Assembly (NCBI GenBank): GCA_964581515.1
Contig: CAZOOV010000004.1
Span: forward strand, 116,399-180,398
DNA from: JACJVV01 sp964581515
Lineage (GTDB): Archaea; Nanobdellota; Nanobdellia; Woesearchaeales; JACJVV01
Direction of reading: 5' to 3'
Length of the DNA stretch: 64,000 nucleotides
The notes beneath the pieces were generated by a model. The model worked only from the letters and a program-made list of their open reading frames with translations, had not been told where the DNA came from and made no database searches. The position numbers were made by a program, and so were the translations under genes. Shown piece after piece: positions 41,256 through 50,038 of the stretch. Positions within the stretch are counted from its first letter, which is position 1; each line of letters begins with the position of its first letter.

Positions 41256-41465
41256 TTAATGAGTAATCGAATATACCAACAAGATAATTGAAATAATCAT
41301 GAGGATAATGCCTGCATAAACATAACCTTTTCTTTCATCTTTGCTCTTAAAGCCGAGCTTTTTGCAGATTTTATTCTTGAAATTGTTTAGTCTCACCCTG
41401 AAGATGATTGAGACAAGACCACCTGCTAAGAATATTCCTGCCCTTATTAGATTGATTTTATCCAT
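41256..41465 (-). CDS. Small membrane protein, two helices
   Basis: 69 residues. Two hydrophobic segments (about 5-23 and 46-67) flank a basic loop (RLNNFKNKICKKLGFKSKDERK). An AT-rich promoter is present upstream of the ATG. No family is recognised. Confidence 0.5.
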   Translation of the reverse strand: MDKINLIRAGIFLAGGLVSIIFRVRLNNFKNKICKKLGFKSKDERKGYVYAGIILMIISIILLVYSITH

Positions 41466-41552
41466 ACTTGATAATTATGATATTATATATTATATAAAAC
41501 TTAGTATGCTTTTACGACTGTTTTTATAAAATCTTGAATGTTTTAGTCTAAT

Positions 41553-41996
41553 ATGGGCCTGGAAGATAAGATAAATCTCATGAATAAATATTATATGAAA
41601 GGTTTTGGCAATATTGTTTATGGAGTACTAGTTAATTCTGCAGGTTATCTGAATGATGGAGAGGATAGAGATCTTGTTCTTGAAGAATTAGATATGATCG
41701 AGAAGCATTATGCAAGCATTGATTTTGAAGAACTCGATTCTAATTCTGATTTTGCACCTTTATTTGTAACAAGAGATTTGCTTAAATTGTATTGTTCAGA
41801 TGCAAGGGAGTTTTTGGAAAAACCTGATGCAGATAAGTTAGAAGGGATAAGAACAATGCAGATAGCATTGCATTATGTAGGCGAAGTCTACAGAGCTAAT
41901 TTGTTGAAAAGGTTAGGTGAGTTGAGAAAGATTGAAGGTTATGAAAGTTTCAGGTTAGAACAAGTAGATTACAAAGGCGCACATTTCTTTGTTTAG
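41553..41996 (+). CDS. Hypothetical protein
   Basis: 147 residues, helical and acidic, no recognised family or export signal. TATTATATATTATAT sits about 65 bases upstream and TTTTATAAAATC (about 41520-41531) at the more usual distance. It overlaps the convergent ORF6N gene by 4 bases. Confidence 0.5.
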   Translation: MGLEDKINLMNKYYMKGFGNIVYGVLVNSAGYLNDGEDRDLVLEELDMIEKHYASIDFEELDSNSDFAPLFVTRDLLKLYCSDAREFLEKPDADKLEGIRTMQIALHYVGEVYRANLLKRLGELRKIEGYESFRLEQVDYKGAHFFV

Positions 41997-42835
41997 AATG
42001 TATTTAATCTTTCCAACACTTTGACAGAATCTTTATTTAATATTGAGAAAGCGAACCATCTCTTTCCTAGATCCTTCAAAGAAGCTCCGAAATGATAAAT
42101 CTTATTGTCTATTATTAAGAATCTATCATGGCTCTTCTTAAACTCTTTTATTGTTATGGGTTTGTATTGATTGTTATATTTTTTTAGGTCTAGTTTTAAT
42201 TGTTTAGAAATAGTTTTTGTATAAATTGTTATATTTGCACTACTTTTACTGAATAATGTAAGTACAGTATCATCAATATAGTTATCTATTAATATTATCT
42301 CTTTTGCACCTCTTATTAAATCTGAGACAAACTTATAAGCATCAAATATTTGTCCATCATAGAATATACCTTGTTTTGGTTTTATGCTTTTGTCCTCTAT
42401 GGCTTGAAAAACTATCTCAAAATTCCGATTGTATTCTGTCTGTTTTAGCTCTATTTTATCTAATCTCTGATAAACTAATGCATTCTTATTCAAATAGCGT
42501 CTCATTGAGATAAATGCCCTCATTATGCTGATATTAACTTTTATTGCCTTGTCACAATTTAGAACACTTGAAAGATTAGCTACTCCATACTCTGTAAAAA
42601 CATGAGGGTTAAATCTTTTCTTATTCCAACTTGCATTTGCGGTACCAATCTGGCACCGCAAACTTGAGAACTCATCATCTGTCAATTGAAAACAAAAATC
42701 AACAGGAAATCTCTTTTTATTCCTCTTTACAGCTCTGTTGATATGCTTAGTCTCAACACCATATAATTCAGCCAGATCTTTATCTAAAAGAACTTGTTCT
42801 CCTCTTATTGTAAGTATCTTATCTTTAATGTGCAT
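41993..42835 (-). CDS. ORF6N-domain DNA-binding protein with PLD-like C terminus
   Basis: 280 residues. The N-terminal ORF6N domain (about 5-90) has LLDKDLAELYGVETKHINRAVKRNKKRFP, FTEYGVANLSSVL and the following helix. The C-terminal part has SHDRFLIIDNKIYHFGASLKDLGKRWFAF, a phospholipase D-like half site (HDR in place of HxK). ORF6N proteins are found in phages and defence or mobile islands. Only one PLD-like half is present, so a dimer would be needed for an active site. Confidence 0.82.
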   Translation of the reverse strand: MHIKDKILTIRGEQVLLDKDLAELYGVETKHINRAVKRNKKRFPVDFCFQLTDDEFSSLRCQIGTANASWNKKRFNPHVFTEYGVANLSSVLNCDKAIKVNISIMRAFISMRRYLNKNALVYQRLDKIELKQTEYNRNFEIVFQAIEDKSIKPKQGIFYDGQIFDAYKFVSDLIRGAKEIILIDNYIDDTVLTLFSKSSANITIYTKTISKQLKLDLKKYNNQYKPITIKEFKKSHDRFLIIDNKIYHFGASLKDLGKRWFAFSILNKDSVKVLERLNTF

Positions 42836-42942
42836 TTGAACATAGCTAAATTTATGTTTAATATAGTTTGCTTAGAAAAAACCGAAGAAATTTCAAACCA
42901 TTTCTAGTAATATTTATATATTCTTAAGCATAAATTTAGTAA

Positions 42943-43380
42943 ATGAGAAAAGTTTTAATTTTATTATTAATTAGCTGTATCTTATTATTGGCTTCTTGTA
43001 GTGAGATTGTAACTGATTTTGACGGATGTATTGCAGCAGGCAATCCAGCAATAGAAAGTTATCCTAGAAAATGCAGGCATGGAGATCAAACATTTACAGA
43101 GAAGATTGGAAATGTTGGTGAAACCTGTTCTATTAATGAAGATTGCCAGACTCCTATGGAATTTATGGTACAATCTAATTGTCCTTTTGGAAGTGCATGC
43201 ATTGATTCAAGATGCAAAGTGGTCTGTCCTTTATCATTTCATGATCCAAGTCCTGAAATAAGCAAAAGCTATCCTTATACATGTGAGATAAATTCTGAAT
43301 GTGACTGTAGTGAAAGGGGAAATAGAACTCTTGAATGCCGTTGTGTTGATGGAACATGTCTTTCTGTAGAAGCTAGATGA
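42943..43380 (+). CDS. Cys-rich secreted lipoprotein
   Basis: 145 residues with lipobox LLLASC (Cys19). The first module FDGCIAAGNPAIESYPRKCRHGDQTF is a small domain common in archaeal surface proteins. A second Cys-rich module (CSINEDCQTP..CPFGSACIDSRCKVVC) and a third (CEINSECDCSERGNRTLECRC) follow. All Cys appear able to pair as disulfides. First of three exported-protein genes in a row; the binding target is unknown. Confidence 0.7.
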   Translation: MRKVLILLLISCILLLASCSEIVTDFDGCIAAGNPAIESYPRKCRHGDQTFTEKIGNVGETCSINEDCQTPMEFMVQSNCPFGSACIDSRCKVVCPLSFHDPSPEISKSYPYTCEINSECDCSERGNRTLECRCVDGTCLSVEAR

Positions 43381-43422
43381 TTTTTTAAATAAGGCAAGAA
43401 TCATAAAAAGAGGTAAATTAAT

Positions 43423-44463
43423 ATGAACAAAATATTAAAATGGATATTGATTGTTGTTGTAATTTTTATAATCTTAGCTGTAATTGGAAACTTAACTGAT
43501 GATAATGAACCTAAAGAAAAACCTAATGTTTCAGATAATTTAGTAAAATTAGGAATTGGATACTTCCCATTAAATCCTATTTATGATTCTAACTCTGCCT
43601 GGACCAAGGCAAGCCAAGTAGCAGATATAGCATACATTCAAAGACACTGGAAAGAAGATTCTAATCCAGATAAGAAAGATTTTCTAAATACTCTTGAAAA
43701 TGATGTTAAAGTTGCTAAATCAAAAGGAATGGAGATTTATCTCGCATTTGAAGTTTTATCTCCTGAAAGGGAAAGTTTAGAATTACCTTCTGGATTAAGT
43801 GGGGATTTTAGTAATGAAAATGTTAAACAGGCTTATTTAGATATGGTTAAGAATGTTGCTAAAACCTATAAACCAGATTATTTTATTTTGAATGTAGAAA
43901 TAAATTTACATAAACAACATAATCCTATTGATTATGATAATTATAAGGCAGTTTATGAAGAAGCATATGATATTGTTAAGTCTGTAAGTTCTAAAACATT
44001 AGTAGCAATTAGTTTATCTTATCAAGATTTTAATGGTAAAGATTGTTTTGATTCAGAAGATACATTAACTTTTGGTTCATTTGTTCAAGATTTTCCAAAA
44101 CAAGATATTTTTGCAGTATCTACTTATCCATTATGTTATGGTAATCCAAAAAACATTCCTAGTGACTTATTCACAAGGTTAAATGTTTTATCTGAAAAAC
44201 CTCTGTTTATATCAGAAATAGGTTATCCAAGTGAATCTTTTTTTGGAATTAAAAGCAATGAGAATATACAAGCAGAGTTTGTTGAAAAAATAAAGTCATT
44301 AGAAGGAGCAGAAATCATAAATTATGTTTCTCTTATAGATCCTAGTGAAGCAGTTTGTGATTTAATTGTTCAAGCATCGCCGAGTCTTGCTTGGTATTGT
44401 TCTTTATCATTAATTGATGAAGATGGTAATGAGAAAGAAGGTTTTGATGCTTTAGGAAGATAA
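43423..44463 (+). CDS. Membrane-anchored glycosidase-like (GH-A clan) protein
   Basis: 346 residues. One N-terminal membrane helix (about 7-23) is followed by a TIM-barrel-like domain. Glu159 in FILNVEINLH and Glu265 in LFISEIGYPS stand at the end of strands 4 and 7, as in clan GH-A acid/base and nucleophile pairs. LGIGYFPLNP opens the barrel. The spacing of 106 residues fits. It is similar in kind to the lipoprotein at 3720. The substrate is unknown. Confidence 0.65.
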   Translation: MNKILKWILIVVVIFIILAVIGNLTDDNEPKEKPNVSDNLVKLGIGYFPLNPIYDSNSAWTKASQVADIAYIQRHWKEDSNPDKKDFLNTLENDVKVAKSKGMEIYLAFEVLSPERESLELPSGLSGDFSNENVKQAYLDMVKNVAKTYKPDYFILNVEINLHKQHNPIDYDNYKAVYEEAYDIVKSVSSKTLVAISLSYQDFNGKDCFDSEDTLTFGSFVQDFPKQDIFAVSTYPLCYGNPKNIPSDLFTRLNVLSEKPLFISEIGYPSESFFGIKSNENIQAEFVEKIKSLEGAEIINYVSLIDPSEAVCDLIVQASPSLAWYCSLSLIDEDGNEKEGFDALGR

Positions 44464-44504
44464 ACTTCAAGACTTTTTTTAATAGATAATAGAGGTGTTA
44501 TATA

Positions 44505-45029
44505 ATGAAAAAAATAATAATGGCACTATTAGTGATGAGTTTGATTTCTATGTTTTTGATAGGATGCCAAGATACAACAGAGGAAGTAGTAGGAACTCCA
44601 AATCCTGCTTCAACAAATTGTGTTGATGAAGGTGGAGAAGTAGAGATTAAAGATGGCGAAGGCGGTCAATACGGTCTTTGCAACTTTGATGATGGCAGTG
44701 TTTGTGAAGAATGGGATCTTTTTAACGGAGACTGTGAGAAAGGTGCTGTATTTGCTGACTTAACTAACTGTGAATCTTATTTCGATGGTTGCAATACTTG
44801 CATGGTAGCTAATAGTACGGTTATGGGCTGTACTATGATGGCTTGCGATGAAGGAGCAACCAAGGATGCAAAATGCCTTAAATATAAGATTCCTGAGAAT
44901 TGCGTGAGCTGGTTTGACGGATGCAATACTTGCGCTATCTCTGCAGACAGTCCTGTTCAGGCATGTACAGCTAAGTTCTGCTCTGAAGAAGACATGCAAG
45001 AACCTAAATGCTTAGAATTTGCAGAATAA
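44505..45029 (+). CDS. DUF333-type lipoprotein with duplicated Cys module
   Basis: 174 residues. Lipobox FLIGC (Cys21), then a DUF333-like domain (NPASTNCVDEGG, GQYGLCNFDDGSVCEEW), then two tandem copies of a 38-residue Cys module (NCESYFDGCNTC..CTMMAC..KCL and NCVSWFDGCNTC..CTAKFC..KCL). The repeat unit carries six Cys at equal positions. A strong poly-T terminator follows. Confidence 0.75.
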   Translation: MKKIIMALLVMSLISMFLIGCQDTTEEVVGTPNPASTNCVDEGGEVEIKDGEGGQYGLCNFDDGSVCEEWDLFNGDCEKGAVFADLTNCESYFDGCNTCMVANSTVMGCTMMACDEGATKDAKCLKYKIPENCVSWFDGCNTCAISADSPVQACTAKFCSEEDMQEPKCLEFAE

Positions 45030-45056
45030 GGTTTTTTTTTATTTTTTTTATTTTTT
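45030..45056 (+). terminator. Poly-T terminator
   Basis: The segment directly after the DUF333 gene stop contains three runs of seven or eight T separated by single A bases, with no stem needed. It is the clearest archaeal-type terminator in the window. Confidence 0.75.
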
Positions 45057-45103
45057 TCTGAAGGAAATTTTATAAATCATAAAAGGTTCTTTTAATATGA
45101 GGT

Positions 45104-45874
45104 GTGTATAACCTCAGATTTGATTCTGAGAATTATAAAATGGAAAGTTTAGTTGAAAGGATAGATGCACTAGAGGAGTTTTTAGCTAGTACTGGCAATA
45201 TTAAAGAGATTCATGGATTGATGAAGACTATTGTATATGAAGATGTTGGTTTCCTGGATGCTGAAACAAAAAGTTCATTAAAAGGCATAAGGAATGAAGT
45301 GTGCAAGTATGCTTATGATGAAAAAGATCTGTTTAAGATATATGAAAAAGCTACATTGACTGGTGACTATACTCCTTTAAATCATCCAGATGTTCTAAGT
45401 GGATTAGCAGACCTTATCAGAAAAGATAATGGTCTGCCAGAAGATGCAGACTTGGAATTAAGCCTGACAAAAGAGGATGGCACAGATAATCAGGAATTAT
45501 GGCTTGCTTTTATCCAATACAAGGAACAGCTTTTTCCTATAGTTGATAGGATAAGAAAAGAGAATGCTAATTATCAGGAAGCATTTGATACTTTAACTGA
45601 GATAGTTGAATTAAGGGCGCAGATATATACTCAGATGATAATAAAATACACTGGCCTAATCCAAGAGACAGAGCAACAGACAGATGCCCCTATAGGGATT
45701 AGGATATATGATGCAGAACAATTCAAGAATGCAGATAATAAGATTATTATTCACAATGCTTTAATAGAGCTTTCGAATCATTATTCTTCTTTTATCACAG
45801 CATTCAAGAAGTTAGTTGAAGCATATCCTAAACCTGAACTGTTGGAGTTCAAAAAGCAGATCCCCGATAGATAA
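45104..45874 (+). CDS. Hypothetical helical protein
   Basis: 256 residues from a GTG at 45104, or 244 from the ATG at 45140. The TATA box TTTTATAAAT (about 45068-45077) predicts a start near 45100, which favours the GTG. An ATG exactly at 45098 opens only a four-codon ORF. The protein is helical and acidic; it resembles no family I know. Confidence 0.5.
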   Translation: MYNLRFDSENYKMESLVERIDALEEFLASTGNIKEIHGLMKTIVYEDVGFLDAETKSSLKGIRNEVCKYAYDEKDLFKIYEKATLTGDYTPLNHPDVLSGLADLIRKDNGLPEDADLELSLTKEDGTDNQELWLAFIQYKEQLFPIVDRIRKENANYQEAFDTLTEIVELRAQIYTQMIIKYTGLIQETEQQTDAPIGIRIYDAEQFKNADNKIIIHNALIELSNHYSSFITAFKKLVEAYPKPELLEFKKQIPDR

Positions 45875-45904
45875 GATTGAAGTTCTGAAGAAAGATAAGA
45901 TTAA

Positions 45905-46165
45905 CTAACCACCACTTACAGCAGTTCTAAGTGCATATAATAATAATCCTATAATCATCCATCCTATTAATACTCCTACAGTAGATAATATTATAGCTGC
46001 AATTGCCATACCCTGGCCAGCTTTACTCTTTTCTTTATTCATTTTAACAAGAGCAATAATTGCAAGAATCAAAGCTACTATTCCAAATAACCCTCCGGGG
46101 ATAGGTCCTGTTAGAACTGCTGCAATTGAGAAGCCAAGTGCAGTCCCAGCCATTTTCTTAGTCAT
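45905..46165 (-). CDS. DUF4190-type small membrane protein
   Basis: 86 residues: GTALGFSIAAVLTGPIPGGLFGIVALILAIIAL, a basic turn (KMNKEKSKA) and GQGMAIAAIILSTVGVLIGWMII. This is the bare two-to-three-helix DUF4190 unit also seen at 38183 and 50039. Function unknown. Confidence 0.6.
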   Translation of the reverse strand: MTKKMAGTALGFSIAAVLTGPIPGGLFGIVALILAIIALVKMNKEKSKAGQGMAIAAIILSTVGVLIGWMIIGLLLYALRTAVSGG

Positions 46166-46263
46166 ATGATCTTTCCAGAATTAAGGATATATAAATGTTT
46201 TGAATTTGATTCATTTAATTGGCTGAGAATTATTGATTGGCGTTTTATAAAGTGAAGTTACAG

Positions 46264-46449
46264 TTAAGTATATTTCAACTCCTGTTCAATATTTTTTTCT
46301 ACTTTTCTTCGTATGTATATATTTGGTATAAATGAGAGTATAATAACAAGGGATATTAAACCACCATAATAAAAGACTTCTTTTTCGTTAGCAATACAAT
46401 CTTCTAATAACATCCCAGGACAACTTTTAATAAGAGGTATAATAATCAA
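46264..46449 (-). pseudogene. Small membrane protein gene, possibly truncated at its 5' end
   Basis: 61 codons from a TTG. The frame upstream of the TTG is hydrophobic (IVLILTIVFLI) and is cut by a TGA at 46477-46479. Beyond that TGA the same frame is again hydrophobic (LIWLLLAFG). No ATG starts the frame. The second helix (GGLISLVIILSFIP) and a basic tail are intact. A damaged gene is the likelier reading; a TTG-initiated short gene is possible. Confidence 0.35.
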
Positions 46450-46508
46450 AAAAACAATTGTAAGAATTAGAACGATTCAACCAAATGCGAGCAGCAACCA
46501 AATAAGAT

Positions 46509-46886
46509 TCAGTCTTCTCTTTGTGCAACCATTTCAGTAGTTGCTTCTTTTTCTTGACCAAGTATATAAGCACGAACTTGATCTATATGTGTTTCATCCA
46601 CTGCCATGCAACGATCAAGAAAATGATCTATTGTATAAACTATATCCTGTTTCTCTTCATCTTCAGTTTTAACTAATGAACTGACTGAGGGCATCTCTAC
46701 ATCATTTTCTACCTGTAATAACGCCATTAGCTCAGCACCAGATTGATAAAGTCTGCGTGTAGTAAGCATCCCATTAAGGTTTTGATAGAATAGTAGCCTT
46801 TCCATAGGATCTGATCCTTCTACTGATTCTCTTATCCTCTCAAGATAATGCTCAAGTGCTTCATCACTAATTTTTACAGGATCCAT
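46509..46886 (-). CDS. Hypothetical helical protein
   Basis: 125 residues, acidic and helical (DEALEHYLERIRESVEGSDPMERLLFYQNLNG), no recognised family and no export signal. An AT-rich promoter region (AATATAAATACTATGG reversed, about 46910-46925) precedes it on the minus strand. Confidence 0.45.
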   Translation of the reverse strand: MDPVKISDEALEHYLERIRESVEGSDPMERLLFYQNLNGMLTTRRLYQSGAELMALLQVENDVEMPSVSSLVKTEDEEKQDIVYTIDHFLDRCMAVDETHIDQVRAYILGQEKEATTEMVAQRED

Positions 46887-46966
46887 AAGAACATGAGAAT
46901 GAATGAGCCAATATAAATACTATGGTAATAGATTTAATGAATGAATTCTGAAGAAGATTTATAAAT

Positions 46967-47380
46967 TCAAGGCTTGATCTTATTTATTGCTTTTTCAACT
47001 GCCTTCTTGAGATTATTGTTTATCTCATGTTCCCATATTCTTATGACTTTCCATCCTTGCTTCTTGAGATATCTGTTCTGTTTTTTGTCTCTTTCTTTGT
47101 TCCTTTTAATCTTAGGTTCCCAATATCTCCTGTTGGATTTCGGTGCTTTAAAGCATCTAGGACAACCATGCCAGAAGCATCCATCGACAAATATACACGC
47201 TTTTCTTGAGACCATCACTATATCTGGGGTGCATCTTATCTCTTTGAACCTATGCTTAAGGCTGTATCTATAGCCTCCCTTATGAAGTGCAGTACGGATA
47301 ATTTTTTCAGGTGTCGTATCTTTCCCTCTTATCCTTGACATGATATGACTTCTGACCTCTTTAGAGAATTTATCCACCAT
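46967..47380 (-). CDS. vsr: Very short patch repair endonuclease Vsr
   Basis: Nicks 5' of T in T:G mismatches that arise when 5-methylcytosine deaminates. The family core is clear: SRIRGKDTTPE, CTPDIVMVSRKACIFVDGCFWHGCPRC (catalytic Asp plus zinc-binding Cys/His), and WKVIRIWEHE. The ATG at 47380 is chosen over a TTG at 47398 because a TATA-like AATATTTT lies about 30 bases upstream. It is placed beside a cytosine methyltransferase, the standard arrangement. Confidence 0.93.
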   Translation of the reverse strand: MVDKFSKEVRSHIMSRIRGKDTTPEKIIRTALHKGGYRYSLKHRFKEIRCTPDIVMVSRKACIFVDGCFWHGCPRCFKAPKSNRRYWEPKIKRNKERDKKQNRYLKKQGWKVIRIWEHEINNNLKKAVEKAINKIKP

Positions 47381-47473
47381 ATCATATCCATATATCAAGT
47401 AATATTAAAATATTTTTAGTTTTATTGAAAATATACCGGAAATATTATATATTTAGGTGTTATTTCTTTGAAT

Positions 47474-48244
47474 ATGTCCTATTCAGATATGTTGATATTG
47501 CCTATAGATGAGAAAGGCAAAATTTTCCCTATTATAAGAAAAGACAGTATACTTAAGAGAAAAGAATCTATTACAGAAGCTATATCTTTCAAGAAAGGTT
47601 CTGATAAGGATAATCAAGAGATTCATTGTCTATATTCTTGTGGAAACTATAAGATTGTTGTAGGAAAGCCTGGTAAAGAGGCAGCTGAAGACTATAAAGG
47701 TAAATTGGGAGATAATTATAATGATATGACACCTATGCTTTTGGTTGATGGGAAAAAGCATCATAATGGTTTTGGCTTTGATGATATTTTTGAGTTGCTC
47801 TTTCAGATAAGTAAGGAGAATGAATTGGCATTGGAACTAATTGGTTGTATCTTACTCAGAGCAGCTTATATGATGGATCATGAGAAAGATGGGAGTGGTG
47901 GGTTGAGACTAAAACTTCCTGAAAAGATAATGTCCATAATTTGCCATGATATCAAAGAGATTGATGGTATTTCTATCGAAGCATTGTTGTATATATTAGA
48001 TGCTATTGCATTGAATGAAGATGTTAAGTATTATACATTAGGCAGGAATGATGAATTTAAGGATGGTGTAGGTAGACGTAATAATTTATTGACATATTGC
48101 CATCTTATTGGTGTATTATTGGAACGTACATCTTTTACTAAATTTATAGGTTCATTTGCAAGGCTTCCTGTAGGAGTAGCTCCTCTGACACAGAAAGAAA
48201 CATTCAATGTCTTTCCTAAACTAAAGCCTGAAGGATTAGAGTGA
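47474..48244 (+). CDS. Candidate type II restriction endonuclease of the Vsr/methylase module
   Basis: About 256 residues from the ATG at 47474 (ATATTATATATTT is the TATA box). Family not recognised. It lies between vsr and a cytosine methyltransferase gene and overlaps the latter by 9 bases end to end, exactly where a restriction enzyme is expected. The sequence holds SGGLRLKLPEKI, HEKDGSGG and an acidic middle, but no sure PD-(D/E)xK, HNH or PLD motif is visible by eye. Function is therefore inferred from context only. Confidence 0.5.
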   Translation: MSYSDMLILPIDEKGKIFPIIRKDSILKRKESITEAISFKKGSDKDNQEIHCLYSCGNYKIVVGKPGKEAAEDYKGKLGDNYNDMTPMLLVDGKKHHNGFGFDDIFELLFQISKENELALELIGCILLRAAYMMDHEKDGSGGLRLKLPEKIMSIICHDIKEIDGISIEALLYILDAIALNEDVKYYTLGRNDEFKDGVGRRNNLLTYCHLIGVLLERTSFTKFIGSFARLPVGVAPLTQKETFNVFPKLKPEGLE

Positions 48245-49852
48245 TTTTACGAAATGGTTACACGCATAATTTGCTGCTAGAATTCTTAATGGAATCTTAT
48301 CTTTATTGATGTCTATAGTTCTTGTAGTGTTATCGAATTCATGTTCTTCAAATACTTTTTCTGGAAAATGCTTATCTATTAATGATCTGATGTTATCTAA
48401 CACTGTCATTGGACCTACAGAGTCATTCATTGAAATATATTCCTCTTGTAGTTGTAATGCATCTACTTCTTTGTTAGAGAATGTTTCAATGACATCTTTT
48501 TTGAATCCTTTGAAACCATCGACATTTTGGAATGCAGTTTCTAAAGAATGCTGTTCTACAGGATATTTTACTGCTTTCTGTCCAGAACCATGATGTAAAA
48601 TACAACTCCATATCATCTCTTTATTATTGAAGTCAGAAGCATAATTATTCAATTCAACTCTAAAAGACCTTTTTTTGAGATATGGCACGTGAACTGCAAA
48701 TTTTGAATCAAATTTCTTCATATTTAATTTCTTTATTTTTCTTTTTCTTCCATTCAAATTAACTGAAGGCATATTGTCTGGTAAATTTATGAATTTAGAT
48801 GGTATGTTTAAGTTTTCTTTCTTTGCAATCGCTTTTGCAAGTGCTGCTGAGAATTTAGGACATACAGCATTTCCAACAAGTCTATATTTTGATGACTCAC
48901 CATTTGCTTGGAATTGGTATGTTATAGGAAATGACATGAAGGTTGCAATCTCTCTTATGGTCGGTAATCTGAATCCATCATGTTTTCCATCAGAATCAAT
49001 TGAATCGAAAATCATAGATTCTCTTGTAGATGCTGATATTGTAGCCATGACAGTCCTACTAGGCCTATCAAGATTCTCTGGAAAAGACATTTTCCCCATG
49101 AATCCATGGTCCTCTTTCAATCTTTTTGCTCTTTTCCATTCGAATTCAGCGACACGAGTATCATAAAAATGGTCTGTAAGTTTGGATGCAGGGATGGTAA
49201 AACCATAGACTGGGTCCTTTATCTTGTTGATTCTTGATGATGGTGCTGATAAACATTCGAATACTTGTCTCATCATGATTGGATTCTCTTCATGTGTCTT
49301 CTTAGGTATAGGAAAATCTCCACATACGAATCTTTTTCTGCCTTGTGGTGCACCATACTCTGCTGCATTGAAGACTCCGCTTACAGGGATTTCTAGGTCA
49401 GGTCCTTTTCCAGGTAGGCCAAGTTCTTTCCAAGTATACTTCTCTTTGATGTACTTGCCTGAATTAGGCACATTCTCCAGAAGCCAATATTTGACAATAC
49501 CTTTGCTCTTCTTCCATGCTACTATCCTAAGATATGCTTCAATAAGTCTTATGCCTAAACTCTTATCAGCTTTTCCTGCTTTATTAGACCCAGAGAAAGC
49601 TACACAAGGTGGGCTGCCTATTATTATATCAGTATCATCTATGGTTGCATCAATCTTTTCAGGAGTATCTAATTCTAGGATATTCATAAGTACAGCATTG
49701 CATTCAGGATGATTTAAGTCATGTGTATCTATTGCTGGCTGCCAATTATCCAGTGCAAATTTGACATCAAAACCGATTTGTCTGAATCCTTCAGAGAAAC
49801 CTCCTCCTCCACAGAAGAAATCAGCTACAGTGAGTTTTTTCTCTTTTGCCAT
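48236..49852 (-). CDS. DNA (cytosine-5) methyltransferase with long C-terminal extension
   Basis: 538 residues from the ATG at 49852; a TATA box (ATATTTATAAAT, about 49875-49886) makes this start leaderless and removes 14 residues of a longer frame. Motifs: I DFFCGGGGFSEG, IV GSPPC83VAFSG (catalytic Cys), VI ENVP, VIII PQGRKRFV and X RLVGNAVCP. About 190 residues follow motif X, longer than usual, and have no recognised domain. With vsr and the unknown ORF between them it forms a restriction-modification island. Confidence 0.93.
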   Translation of the reverse strand: MAKEKKLTVADFFCGGGGFSEGFRQIGFDVKFALDNWQPAIDTHDLNHPECNAVLMNILELDTPEKIDATIDDTDIIIGSPPCVAFSGSNKAGKADKSLGIRLIEAYLRIVAWKKSKGIVKYWLLENVPNSGKYIKEKYTWKELGLPGKGPDLEIPVSGVFNAAEYGAPQGRKRFVCGDFPIPKKTHEENPIMMRQVFECLSAPSSRINKIKDPVYGFTIPASKLTDHFYDTRVAEFEWKRAKRLKEDHGFMGKMSFPENLDRPSRTVMATISASTRESMIFDSIDSDGKHDGFRLPTIREIATFMSFPITYQFQANGESSKYRLVGNAVCPKFSAALAKAIAKKENLNIPSKFINLPDNMPSVNLNGRKRKIKKLNMKKFDSKFAVHVPYLKKRSFRVELNNYASDFNNKEMIWSCILHHGSGQKAVKYPVEQHSLETAFQNVDGFKGFKKDVIETFSNKEVDALQLQEEYISMNDSVGPMTVLDNIRSLIDKHFPEKVFEEHEFDNTTRTIDINKDKIPLRILAANYACNHFVKSL

Positions 49853-50038
49853 GCTTTTATCCCAGAATCTTTTATTTATAAATATTTCGATCATCCAGAA
49901 GATTGATGTCCAATGATATATCTGTAAGAAGGAATTTGATTGTTATTCTAAGGTAATTTTATAAATTCAAGATTTATTTTAATAGATAAATAGTGTGTTA
50001 GGTAATTAGAGATAATAAAATGAAGGAGATAAAATAAA

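Noticed and set aside
46477..46479. TGA read as tryptophan
   Set aside because: TGA is a normal stop in well-conserved genes here (for example iscS), so a changed code is not supported by one weak membrane frame.
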